Source: Rhodanobacter denitrificans
GTDB taxonomy: Bacteria > Pseudomonadota > Gammaproteobacteria > Xanthomonadales > Rhodanobacteraceae
Length of the DNA: 64,000 nt
Assembly: GCF_000230695.2 (NCBI RefSeq)
Contig: NC_020541.1
Span: 992,001 to 1,056,000 of the forward strand
Direction: 5' to 3'
Shown: positions 26,872 through 35,231 of the stretch, one piece after another
Layout: every line of letters starts with the position of its first letter
How positions within the stretch are numbered: the stretch's first letter is position 1
Notes under the pieces: generated by a model
Told to the model about the DNA's origin: nothing
What the model saw: only the letters and a program-made list of their open reading frames with translations
The model's database searches: none
Program-made: the position numbers and the translations under genes

Positions 26872-27726
26872 TTGAATCACCTGAGCATCATCCTGCCCGC
26901 CAAGAACGAGGCGCCTGCGCTGGCCACGCTGCTGCCGCGCCTGCGCGCCACGCACCCGGAGGCCGAGATCATCGTGGTCGACGACGGTTCCACCGACGAC
27001 ACCCGCGGCATCTGCGCCAGCAGCGGCGTGCAGTGCCTGTCTTCGCCGTACTCGATGGGCAACGGCGCCGCGATCAAGCGCGGCGCCCGCGCCGCCACGG
27101 GTGACATCCTGGTGTTCATGGACGGCGATGGCCAGCACGACCCGGCCGACGTCGCCCGCCTGCTCGACCAGTTGAACCGCGGCTACGACATGGTGGTGGG
27201 CGCCCGCGATTGGGGCAGCCAAGCCGGCGTCGGCCGCGGCATCGCCAACACCTTGTACAACTGGCTGGCCACCAAGATGACCGGTCACCCCGTGCTCGAC
27301 CTCACCTCCGGCTTCCGCGCCGTGCGCGCGGACAAGTTCCGCGAGTTCCTGCATCTGCTGCCGAACGGCTTCAGCTACCCCACCACCAGCACCATGGCGT
27401 TCTTCCGCAGCGCCTACCCGGTCGCCTACATTCCGATCAAGGCGGCACAGCGCGTCGGCAAAAGCCACATCAAACCCCTGCGCGACGGCATACGCTTCCT
27501 GCTGATCATCTTCAAGATCGCCACGCTGTACTCGCCGCTGAAGCTGTTCGTGCCGGCGAGCGGCCTGTTCTTCCTGCTCGGTTGCGCCAACTACGCTTGG
27601 ACCTTCGCGCACGAAGGCCGCCTCACCAACGGCAGCACGCTGATGTGGAGCGCTGCGGTGATCGTGTTTCTGATCGGGTTGGTGTCTGAGCAGATCACGG
27701 CGCTGACGTATCGCCGAGATGCTTGA
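26872..27726 (+). CDS. family 2 glycosyltransferase, dolichyl-phosphate-mannose-synthase-like, membrane anchored
   Basis: 284 residues from a TTG start at 26872 (GGGGAG seven bases upstream; no other start fits). The GT-A fold has SIILPAKNEAP at the N-terminus, IIVVDDGSTDDT for nucleotide-sugar binding, and the DxD-like FMDGDGQHDP. Two C-terminal hydrophobic helices (LFFLLGCANYAW and MWSAAVIVFLIGLVS) anchor it. The likely job is transfer of a sugar to a polyprenyl-phosphate at the cytoplasmic face. It is the first gene of the glycan island and overlaps the next gene by 8 bases. Confidence 0.9.
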   Translation: MNHLSIILPAKNEAPALATLLPRLRATHPEAEIIVVDDGSTDDTRGICASSGVQCLSSPYSMGNGAAIKRGARAATGDILVFMDGDGQHDPADVARLLDQLNRGYDMVVGARDWGSQAGVGRGIANTLYNWLATKMTGHPVLDLTSGFRAVRADKFREFLHLLPNGFSYPTTSTMAFFRSAYPVAYIPIKAAQRVGKSHIKPLRDGIRFLLIIFKIATLYSPLKLFVPASGLFFLLGCANYAWTFAHEGRLTNGSTLMWSAAVIVFLIGLVSEQITALTYRRDA

Positions 27727-28972
27727 CTCACAGGGGCTGCGCATCCTGCTCGTGACCCGCAACCTGCCACCGCTGGTCGGCGGGATGGAGCGACTCAACT
27801 GGCACATGGCCGATGAGTTGTCCAAGGCAGCGGATGTGCGTGTGATCGGCCCATCCGGTTCCGCCGCCATGGCCCCTGCAGGTGTCATCGTGCGCGAGGC
27901 ACGGTTGCAGCCACTGTGGAGGTTCCTGCTTCAGGCTCGGGTGCTGGCACGACGCGAGGCGCGGGCTTGGAAGCCTGACATTATGTTGGCGGGTAGTGGA
28001 CTCACCGCACCCATTGCACGGTCCGCCGCTCGGTTGTGCGGGGCGAAGACCTGCGTGTATGTGCATGGTCTCGACGTGGCGGTGAGGCACCCCGTCTACC
28101 GCGCCATCTGGTTGCGCGCGATCCGCAGCGCGGATCGCGTCATTGCCAACAGTCACGCTACGGCCGAACTCTGTCGCAGTGTCGGGGTCGACCCTGCGTG
28201 CATCGCTATCGTGCATCCCGGAGTCGATTTGCCCGTCGAGGCTGCCGACAAGGTCGAGCAGGGACCGGAACCGTCATCCCGGCGGAAGCCGGGATCCAGT
28301 GCCTTTGCGTCTAGCCTCGTTGTGCCTGGGGGCGCAGCGCGGTTTCGCCAGGCGCACCGCCTCGGTGATCGCCCCCTGCTGTTGTCGGTCGGCCGCTTGT
28401 CCACTCGGAAGGGGTTGCGCGAGTTTGTCAGCCACGTCTTGCCACGCATCGTTGCCGCGCGACCGAAAGCATTGCTGCTGGTCGTCGGCGACGCGCCCAG
28501 GCAGGCGCTGCACGCCGAGGCGCAAACGCCGGAATCCATCCGCGCCGCAGCCAGAGTAGCAGGCGTCGATGGGCACCTGCTGTTCCTCGGCACTATTACC
28601 GACTATGCCAAACTCGGCGCGATCTATCGTGCGTCCGACGTGCACATCTTCCCGGTGCGAGATATTCCCGGTGACCCGGAAGGCTTCGGCATGGTGGCGG
28701 TCGAGGCCGCCGCGCATGGTCTGCCCAGCGTGGCGTTCGCCACTGGCGGTATCGTCGATGCCGTGGCCGAGGGGCGCTCCGGGCATCTGGTGCCATCCGG
28801 CGATTATGCGGCCCTGTCCGATGCGATCATCGCCGCCTTGGCCGAGCGCGAAAGCCTGAGATCATCGTGCGTCGAGTTTGCACGTCGATTTGCTTGGCCG
28901 GAGTTCGGTATGCAGCTACAGCACCATCTGCACTCCATAATGTCAGCCACTTCTACCTCCAGCCCGCGATGA
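27719..28972 (+). CDS. family 4 glycosyltransferase (GT-B)
   Basis: 417 residues. The N-terminal Rossmann-like half has the GT4 pattern TRNLPPLVGGMERLNWHMAD and HGLDVAVRHPVYR; the C-terminal half has SVGRLSTRKGLREFV and the donor-binding PGDPEGFGMVAVEAAAHGLPSVAFATGG with the conserved E-x7-E. An unusual linker at about residues 185-196 (SSRRKPGSSAF) is coded by a family-B palindromic repeat inserted in frame at 28273-28303. The linker joins the two halves, so the enzyme may still work. The stop overlaps the next start (ATGA). Confidence 0.9.
   Translation: MLDSQGLRILLVTRNLPPLVGGMERLNWHMADELSKAADVRVIGPSGSAAMAPAGVIVREARLQPLWRFLLQARVLARREARAWKPDIMLAGSGLTAPIARSAARLCGAKTCVYVHGLDVAVRHPVYRAIWLRAIRSADRVIANSHATAELCRSVGVDPACIAIVHPGVDLPVEAADKVEQGPEPSSRRKPGSSAFASSLVVPGGAARFRQAHRLGDRPLLLSVGRLSTRKGLREFVSHVLPRIVAARPKALLLVVGDAPRQALHAEAQTPESIRAAARVAGVDGHLLFLGTITDYAKLGAIYRASDVHIFPVRDIPGDPEGFGMVAVEAAAHGLPSVAFATGGIVDAVAEGRSGHLVPSGDYAALSDAIIAALAERESLRSSCVEFARRFAWPEFGMQLQHHLHSIMSATSTSSPR
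28273..28303 (+). repeat. family B palindromic repeat inside a coding region
   Basis: GTCATCCCGGCGGAAGCCGGG followed by ATCCAGTGCC matches the intergenic repeat at 26632. It is translated in frame within the GT4 gene. Confidence 0.8.
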
Positions 28973-29265
28973 CCGTACCACGACCTCAACGCCTACCCCA
29001 CGTTGCGCTCGATCTGGTCTTGCGTGATCGGGAAGCGCTGAAGATCGAGCAGCTGCTGGACCTGGCCGTTCGCCGGCAGCCGCTGCGCATTCTAGATGGC
29101 GTTGGTTACCGCATCTGCATTGAGGCGCTGCGCGAAACCGTGGCCATTGAACAGCCGCGCGTCATGCTTTCGCGGTGGCTTGGCATGGTGCCCGATAGAT
29201 GGCTGAAACCGTTGCGGGAGATCACCTCGAACTTGATTTATCACCATAGTTGGCGTGGGGCATGA
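28969..29265 (+). pseudogene. SAM-dependent methyltransferase remnant with internal deletion
   Basis: 98 residues. The N-terminal 45 (LPHVALDLVLRDREALKIEQLL, then RRQPLRILD) look like the lead-in to motif I of a class I methyltransferase, where LRILDxGCGxG would be expected. Instead the sequence jumps to GVGYRICIEALRETVAIEQP and WLGMVPDRWLKPLREI, which resembles the C-terminal end of such proteins. The glycine-rich SAM loop and all later core strands are absent, so it should not bind SAM. Reading frame and overlaps with both neighbours (ATGA on each side) are preserved. The family assignment is inference from memory of related methyltransferases. Confidence 0.55.
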
Positions 29266-30212
29266 TTTCCGTGAACACAAAAAACACCACGCTGGCGACG
29301 GTCACGGTCACGTTCAATCCCGACTTGGCACTGCTGGATGCACAGTTGCGTACCTTGCCCGTCGATTGCATGAAGTTCATCGTGGACAATGCATCGCGAC
29401 CCGATGTGTTCGCCCAGATCGATGCACTGGCAGCTCAGCGGCCGAACATCAGGATCCTGCGCAACGATGCCAACCTTGGGTTGGCCGCAGCGGTCAATCG
29501 TGGCGTGCACGCGGCGGCGAGTATGTCTGCACCCGCGACATTTGTGCTGTTGCTGGATCAGGACAGCGAACCGCAGCCTGACAGTGTTGCGACGTTGATG
29601 CAGGGTTTTCAGGGTCTTGAAACCAGCGGTCACCGCGTCGGCTGCGTCGGTCCCACGTTGCGTGATCCACAGACAAAGCTCACGCACGGATTTCACCAGC
29701 GCACGCGCTGGCGCTGGAAACGAGCATACCCCGCAGTGGATTCCAGGGAACCGGTACCGTGTGCCAACCTCAATGGCAGCGGTACGCTCGTGCGGACGGC
29801 ATTGTTCGAGCAGCTAGGGGGGCTCGATGAATCCTTTTTCATCGATCACGTGGATACGGAATGGGCGTTTCGTGTCTTGCACGCTGGCTACGGACTGTGG
29901 GGCATCCCGAACGCGGTATTCGATCACCGGATGGGCCAGGCCAGTATGCGATTTTGGTGTTTTGGATGGCGGGTGTGGCCATCACGTTCGCCGTTGCGCC
30001 ACTACTATCTGTTCCGCAATGCCGTAACGTTGATGCGACGCTCGTACGTGCCGCGTGTCTGGAAGTGTTGGGCGGTGGTCAAACTCACCATTACCGCCGG
30101 CGTCGCGCTGCTTACTTTCCGCAACGCCAAGGCACAACTTTCACACATGCTGCGAGGCGTGCGCGATGCGTTCGCCGCAAGCCCAGGGAGGGAATGTGAC
30201 CAGCAGCAGTGA
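29262..30212 (+). CDS. family 2 glycosyltransferase (rhamnosyltransferase-like)
   Basis: 316 residues from ATG 29262, overlapping the previous stop. The nucleotide-sugar half contains ATVTVTFNPDLALLDAQL, FIVDNASRP, RILRNDANLGLAAAVNRG and the metal site LLLDQDSEPQPD. The acceptor half has NGSGTLVRTALFEQLGGLDESFFIDHVDTEW, the typical WbbL/rhamnosyltransferase ending, then a C-terminal hydrophobic stretch. Probable role: adding a deoxysugar such as rhamnose to a surface glycan; donor and linkage are not determinable. Confidence 0.88.
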   Translation: MISVNTKNTTLATVTVTFNPDLALLDAQLRTLPVDCMKFIVDNASRPDVFAQIDALAAQRPNIRILRNDANLGLAAAVNRGVHAAASMSAPATFVLLLDQDSEPQPDSVATLMQGFQGLETSGHRVGCVGPTLRDPQTKLTHGFHQRTRWRWKRAYPAVDSREPVPCANLNGSGTLVRTALFEQLGGLDESFFIDHVDTEWAFRVLHAGYGLWGIPNAVFDHRMGQASMRFWCFGWRVWPSRSPLRHYYLFRNAVTLMRRSYVPRVWKCWAVVKLTITAGVALLTFRNAKAQLSHMLRGVRDAFAASPGRECDQQQ

Positions 30213-31095
30213 CGTCGTTGCGTTGGTGTTGCATTTTCGTACGCCGCAAGCAACGTTGGCGTGTCTCGACGCCTTGCATGCCGACGGCGTCCGACGAGCG
30301 GTTGTCGTGGATAATTCCGAAGATGCTGGTCGCTCGGTAGCGGCGATGGCAACGGGCATCGCACGCCTGGAGGCAACCGGATTCGTGATGGAGTGGTTGA
30401 GTCCGGAACGAAATCTGGGGTTCGCGGCTGGCGTGAATCACGGCCTGCGGCATATTCGTTCGCAGCGGCATTCCCCTGTACTACTGATCAATTCCGATGC
30501 CCGGTTGGCAGCGGGCGCGATGCAACGGTTGGCCAGTTGCCTGTGCGATGCGCCTTTGGCGGTACCGACCGTTGTCGAGGACGGTCCGCAACACATGACT
30601 CGGCCGCTGATGGGTTACTACCAACGTGTATTCGCACTGTATTTGCGGCACGCGCATGCTGGAACCGTCGAATACCCAAGCGGATGTTGCCTGCTGCTTG
30701 GGGCAGATACCGATTATGAAGGCCTATTCGATGAGGACTTCTTCTTTTACGGGGAAGACGTCATGCTGGGTGCAAGCCTCGCGCAGCGAGGGTTACGCGC
30801 AATTTGGGTGCAGGACGCTCTCGTCCAGCATGCGACTTCGACCAGTGCACGGAATGGCTCCTTATTCTACGAATATCACATGGCGCGCGGACACTGGCTA
30901 CTCGCACGAAAACTTGCCCATAATCGTCGGGAGCGGGTGTTGTTCTTGTTGGCGCGTTGCTGCTCGCTGCCGATGCGAGCCTTCGTTCGCAGTGTGCGCT
31001 TACACTCCCTGTGGCCGTGGCAGGGTCTCTGGATGGCGACTGTGGATGTATTGTTAAACCGTTTCCGTGATCTCACTCCTGCATGTAAACGATAA
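30196..31095 (+). CDS. family 2 glycosyltransferase
   Basis: 299 residues using GTG 30196, which has GGGAGG just upstream; an in-frame ATG at 30166 is possible. Motifs: ALVLHFRTPQATLACLDAL, RAVVVDNSEDA, SPERNLGFAAGVNHGL, and the acidic site VLLINSDARLAAGA. The acceptor region is YPSGCCLLLGADTDYEGLFDEDFFFYGEDVMLG. The C-terminus is basic with aromatic segments. It overlaps the preceding glycosyltransferase by 17 bases, so the five rightward genes behave as one operon, ending here. Confidence 0.87.
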   Translation: MTSSSDVVALVLHFRTPQATLACLDALHADGVRRAVVVDNSEDAGRSVAAMATGIARLEATGFVMEWLSPERNLGFAAGVNHGLRHIRSQRHSPVLLINSDARLAAGAMQRLASCLCDAPLAVPTVVEDGPQHMTRPLMGYYQRVFALYLRHAHAGTVEYPSGCCLLLGADTDYEGLFDEDFFFYGEDVMLGASLAQRGLRAIWVQDALVQHATSTSARNGSLFYEYHMARGHWLLARKLAHNRRERVLFLLARCCSLPMRAFVRSVRLHSLWPWQGLWMATVDVLLNRFRDLTPACKR

Positions 31096-31154
31096 GCGCT
31101 TTCGCTTCGCTTCAGTCAGTAGTTAAATAGTAGGATAGAGTCAGAATGTTACTG

Positions 31155-32162
31155 CTACTTGGCATCCAATTTGCCGGGTAAGCAATCTCCAAGTTTGCCG
31201 AGCTCTGCATCCCGAATCGCTTGCCTCAGCAATCTGAACCGGCGTATGCGCTGATATCGGACAGCGATAATCAACGCGGCCAGTAAATATAGAGACCGAT
31301 TGAGACGGTAAAACAACGCATTTCCTTTGAACGCAGTAAGTGCGAGCCAGTTTCGATTTCTTGCCTCGAAATAAACCCGATGATCATCGAGATAACAAAT
31401 TCTGCGAAGAAGATTGGAGGTGGTCTCTCCTGCTGCACTCCACGGTGGCTGCAGATCGTCGATTCGAGCCTCAGGCACGAGCATGATTCGGAACCCGTTC
31501 CTGGAGAGGCGTGCGGTCCACTCCATGTCATCGCCGTACAGATGCAGCGACTCCATCGGCAGCTCACCGGTATTGAAGACCGCACGCGGCAAGAGTAATC
31601 CGCCGTAAACAGTCCACGCGAGTGGAATCAGGCCACTTGGGTCTATTTTCAGCGAAGGTGGGGACCGCAATCGCATGAGAATGTTGATTAAGTTGAAGCC
31701 GATGCAACTTCCCCTCGCAGGATATCGTTGCCACTGGGTAGGATCGATTCGTTGCATCTCGGGTAGTGATGGCCGACGGCATGCCAGCAGCGTGGGGATG
31801 CTAATGCCTGTCAATCGATACGCTTCCAGCAGTTTCCCGAAACAATCGGGCGCGGGCAAATTGTCGTCATCTAATAGCCAGACGGCATTGCACGACGGAT
31901 CGCAAAAGGCTGCGCGAATTGCTTCCGAGTAGCCGCCAGCAGATCCTATATTGTGGGTGAAGTTGCGTGAGTCGATCTTGGTGCGACCCCGCAATGCATG
32001 GGATTGGATCGTATTCAGGACAGATTGGCTGACGCAGTTGGCAATGACGACAATGCGCTCGATACCTAACGATTCAAGGCGATCAAGAACAAGCCCAAGC
32101 TCACGTGACCGGTTGCCGTAGGCGAGCACCGCTACATGGATATTTTTTTGACTCGTGCTCAT
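31155..32162 (-). CDS. family 2 glycosyltransferase
   Basis: 335 residues from ATG 32162, which overlaps the stop of the upstream methyltransferase (ATGA). Motifs: HVAVLAYGNRSRELGLVLDRL, IVVIANCVSQSV, NFTHNIGSAGGYSEAIRAA and the acidic site VWLLDDDNLPAPD. The acceptor side has YGGLLLPRAVFNTGELPMESLHLYGDDMEWTARL. A C-terminal helix (YLLAALIIAVRY) may associate with the membrane. GC content and codon use are visibly lower than in flanking core genes, suggesting acquired DNA. It converges with the rightward operon. Confidence 0.87.
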   Translation of the reverse strand: MSTSQKNIHVAVLAYGNRSRELGLVLDRLESLGIERIVVIANCVSQSVLNTIQSHALRGRTKIDSRNFTHNIGSAGGYSEAIRAAFCDPSCNAVWLLDDDNLPAPDCFGKLLEAYRLTGISIPTLLACRRPSLPEMQRIDPTQWQRYPARGSCIGFNLINILMRLRSPPSLKIDPSGLIPLAWTVYGGLLLPRAVFNTGELPMESLHLYGDDMEWTARLSRNGFRIMLVPEARIDDLQPPWSAAGETTSNLLRRICYLDDHRVYFEARNRNWLALTAFKGNALFYRLNRSLYLLAALIIAVRYQRIRRFRLLRQAIRDAELGKLGDCLPGKLDAK

Positions 32163-33241
32163 GACGATGCTTTTTTCGCCAACATGACCAAGTCGCTGCA
32201 GGCTCGGAAATCCCGCCATGCTGCGAGCTCAAAGTACATGCCTCGGATCTTGTCTCGGAGTGGCGCGTGCTTAACCCCGAGATACACCGAAGGGCCAGCC
32301 TCTCCGCGCATGAGTGCAGCGCTCCCAAGTGACTGGCTGTAGTCGTGGAAGCCGCGCTTATGAAACTCAATTGAGGCGAAACCGTGGTACTCGAATAATC
32401 TGCGGAGTGTTGATGGAGAGAACATGAGCAAGTGTTGTGGGGGGTGCAGATTTCCGTAGTTGATACCGAAGTGCGCGTGCATGAGTGAGTCGAGATTGGG
32501 TGTTCCAATCCAGACAGTTCCACCGGGCTTGAGCCAGCGATGGATCCGGGAGACGAATGCGTGCGGATCATGCACGTGTTCTATCACTTGGTTCGAGGTA
32601 ATAACATCAAAACTTTCCGGCGGGAGATCGGCACGGTCGTAGGTGGTGCAGTGAACTTCCAAACCATGCTGCCTTCCTATGGATGCTGCCTGTTTGTCTG
32701 GTTCGAGGCCTAGGACGGCCCACCCTGCCGCACGGGCGTTGATGAGAAACTCGCCGTTCCCGCAGCCGATATCAAGCAATCGCTCGCAGGGTGAATGGGG
32801 TGGCGGCAGGTGGCGTGCATGCTGATCTTGTTCCCACCGGATCGGTGCGGGTAGGAGGTACATAGCCCAGTATCCCCAGGCCGGAGCCGGCTGCAGCTTG
32901 TAGCCATAGCGGCGGTTAAGGTAACCGTTGCGGATGCAATCGCGTAGATTGCCCAGTATGCCGGTTCGCTTGGGCTTCACCGCAGGGGCATGCGTGCTGT
33001 AGTTCGCATAGGCTAAGCCGATCGTTTGGCGGGTGGGCCGTGGTGCGAGGTAGCCGAGGCCACAATCGGTGCAGCGATGCAACGACCAACTCCCGGGTGC
33101 GCCGAATAGCCTGTCCGTCAAACCGACATGTAGGAGTGTGCGGTGGCGGCTGCCGCAGAGAGGGCAAGCATCGACGGCTTCTATCCCATCTGCTGGCCAG
33201 TCACTGGCCTTATTTAGCGTGATGGTGGCATTAATATTCAT
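32159..33241 (-). CDS. class I SAM-dependent methyltransferase with N-terminal Cys-rich motif
   Basis: 360 residues. Near the N-terminus are paired CPLC (about 26-29) and CTDC motifs, a zinc-ribbon-like layout common in sugar C- or O-methyltransferases. The SAM-binding core is LLDIGCGNGEFLINARAAG (motif I), followed by GLEPDKQAA, ESFDVITSNQVIEHVHDP and LKPGGTVWIGTPN. NLHPPQHLLMFSPSTL is typical of the glycan-associated branch. It probably methylates a nucleotide-sugar or glycan terminus in the same pathway as the adjoining glycosyltransferases. Confidence 0.88.
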   Translation of the reverse strand: MNINATITLNKASDWPADGIEAVDACPLCGSRHRTLLHVGLTDRLFGAPGSWSLHRCTDCGLGYLAPRPTRQTIGLAYANYSTHAPAVKPKRTGILGNLRDCIRNGYLNRRYGYKLQPAPAWGYWAMYLLPAPIRWEQDQHARHLPPPHSPCERLLDIGCGNGEFLINARAAGWAVLGLEPDKQAASIGRQHGLEVHCTTYDRADLPPESFDVITSNQVIEHVHDPHAFVSRIHRWLKPGGTVWIGTPNLDSLMHAHFGINYGNLHPPQHLLMFSPSTLRRLFEYHGFASIEFHKRGFHDYSQSLGSAALMRGEAGPSVYLGVKHAPLRDKIRGMYFELAAWRDFRACSDLVMLAKKASS

Positions 33242-33512
33242 GTGTGGGTGAGTAACGTGCAGGGACGGTGAAACAACGGTGGTTAGGGCAATTTTCCGGC
33301 TTACGACGGCGGTGGATGCTGACGCATGGAACAGCGACCACTACAACCACAACTCCATCGGCAAGGAGGGGGCTCGACCCACGCGCTGCCTGTAGCGCCA
33401 TCGCTGACCTAAGAAACCACTATGATCCCTAATTCTTGTCACGGCGTTGGGTGCAATAGCGGTAGCCAGAATATACGATTTCTAGTCGGCGCCGTGCAGA
33501 ACCAGTACAGAA
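33242..33512. other. intergenic region within the glycan island
   Basis: 271 bases between the methyltransferase start and the flippase 3' end. It presumably contains the promoter of the leftward methyltransferase operon. I see no convincing -10/-35 pair, repeat or small gene. Confidence 0.4.
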
Positions 33513-34760
33513 TCATGATAGACGCTGCATCTTTACGATCAGGCCAATCCCCACTGCGGCCATCAGCCACTCGGACAAGGCTAACGCGAGTGGCATGCCA
33601 ACCGTGCCGACCGTTGTCGCGAGGATACTTGCTGCCACCACTAGCACTGTTAGTCCGGCTATTTCATATCCGACGCGCAACCATGGCTTGTCCAGTGTGA
33701 CGAGCACCGTGCCGGCCGCCAGGCGCAGCGTTATCCCGGGTATTGCCAGGCACAACCATTGAATCATGGTGTCGAGGCCATGGTATTTCGCGCCGAAGAT
33801 CCAGTCGAAGCAGGGCGCGATCAGCCGCATGATGCTGGCCAACACAAGGCCATAGGCCAGCGCCGCTCCGAAGACCCAGCGCAGCAGGTGGGCGGTGCGC
33901 TTTGGCTGCGCCCGTCCTTCGCGGAACAGGCGAGGAACTGCGGAAAGCACCATCGCCACGACAGGTAGCGTAGCCGCGCCAATTACTCGCGCACCTGCGG
34001 AGTAAAGCCCAGCCATGGCAAGTGGGAGCAGCTTGGCGGCCAGGGTCTTGTCGAGCTCTCCTGGACCATTGCTGGTGAAGTTTGAAGCTGCATAGCCTGC
34101 GGTATGCCTCAATTCGCGTTGACTGGGCAGTCGCCAGCGTCGAACTGGAGGCCAGCAGTCGCGAGTTATCATGGCTGCGAAGCCAAGTGCGACCAATGAT
34201 GCGGCGAAGTAACCCGCGGCATACGCCGCCAGTGGGTTGGCGGGTGCCAGCATGAACACGGCCGCAGCTGTGATGAGACGCAGTGCCAGCGGCAGGACTT
34301 GCATCAACTGCGAGCGCGCCACCTGACCCATTGCCAGCCGTTCGGCGATCGGAAGGCCGTAAAGCGGTTGCATTAGCAGTTCCGTGACGCCGATGGCGAT
34401 CAGGGCAGCCATTGGAATGCCGGTTTCAGGTAGCGCCAGCAGCACGGTGGACAAGTAAATGCCGAGCAACACGCAGCCGCAGATCGTCGTGATCGGTATG
34501 GCGTATGCGAGTATGTCGTGCCGACTGGAACGGTCGGAGGATACGGATTTGATCAGCACGACATGCGTACCGAAGGTCGACAGCGTGCCCAGAATCACCG
34601 CCAGCGCACTGACGCCTGCAAACGCGCCGAACTGCTGCGGCCCCAACATGCGCGCGACGATCAACAACGTGCCGGCCTGAACGACAAGCCGCATTCCGAG
34701 CACAAATGTGGTGCGGATCGTACCTTTCGCAATCGGGCCGCGTAGGATCTCAAACCGCAT
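33513..34760 (-). CDS. Wzx-type polysaccharide flippase (MOP superfamily)
   Basis: 415 residues from ATG 34760; the frame is open for 42 more codons upstream but those residues are charged and unlike the family. About 12 hydrophobic helices are visible. The N-terminus (GTIRTTFVLGMRLVVQAGTLLIVARMLGPQQFGAFAGVSAL) is the classic opening of O-antigen/oligosaccharide flippases, and YAASNFTSNGPGELDKTLAAKLLPLAMAGLYSAGARV is the repeat-half equivalent. It would move lipid-linked oligosaccharide across the inner membrane for the neighbouring glycosyltransferases. No polymerase or ligase is obvious beside it. Confidence 0.85.
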   Translation of the reverse strand: MRFEILRGPIAKGTIRTTFVLGMRLVVQAGTLLIVARMLGPQQFGAFAGVSALAVILGTLSTFGTHVVLIKSVSSDRSSRHDILAYAIPITTICGCVLLGIYLSTVLLALPETGIPMAALIAIGVTELLMQPLYGLPIAERLAMGQVARSQLMQVLPLALRLITAAAVFMLAPANPLAAYAAGYFAASLVALGFAAMITRDCWPPVRRWRLPSQRELRHTAGYAASNFTSNGPGELDKTLAAKLLPLAMAGLYSAGARVIGAATLPVVAMVLSAVPRLFREGRAQPKRTAHLLRWVFGAALAYGLVLASIMRLIAPCFDWIFGAKYHGLDTMIQWLCLAIPGITLRLAAGTVLVTLDKPWLRVGYEIAGLTVLVVAASILATTVGTVGMPLALALSEWLMAAVGIGLIVKMQRLS

Positions 34761-35001
34761 GGGGGTTACTCTGCACCGATGTGACGCAGCCGACTGCACC
34801 GCGGCACAAACGAATTCCCTGTGCTGGATGAGCAGTGTAGCCTTGCACGGTGGGCACCGGCGCCCTGCCGGCAAACCGCTGCGCATTGCGCGGCACTACT
34901 GGTTTGCGTGGGTGCGTCCGTACGCGATCGGAGGGTACGATGATGGTGTGGCGCCTATGGCGGTGATGGCACGACAACACTGTTGTGGCTCTCCTGCGTC
35001 G

Positions 35002-35109
35002 CGTGCGTTTCGTTGCTGTCAGACAGGCCGTTGCTACCCTGCAGATCGCCGCCGCCACGCTGCTGACCAACGCCGTGCGTTTCGTTGCTGTCAGACAGGC
35101 CGTTGCTAC
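35002..35109. repeat. two perfect 36-bp direct repeats separated by 36 bp
   Basis: Copies at 35002-35037 and 35074-35109 are identical, begin CGTGCGTTTCG, end CCGTTGCTAC and contain the small palindrome CTGTCAGACAG. The 36-base separator is unrelated to the repeats and to the flanks. The geometry recalls a minimal CRISPR but no cas gene is in the window. The surrounding 34761-35231 holds no credible gene. Confidence 0.85.
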
Positions 35110-35231
35110 AGGCAAATTTTCTCATCGTGGCATTTGTTGGCGCAGGAATTTCACCAAGAGTGCCGACAGCCTAGCGCATCGTCAGTCCATTTGAGGCGGT
35201 GTCATGGCGAGGCGCTCTGTTAGACCGAAAA

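Noticed and set aside
34761..34886. Flippase start at 34886
   Set aside because: The added 42 residues are Cys/Arg rich and precede the normal flippase N-terminus; ATG 34760 fits the family length.
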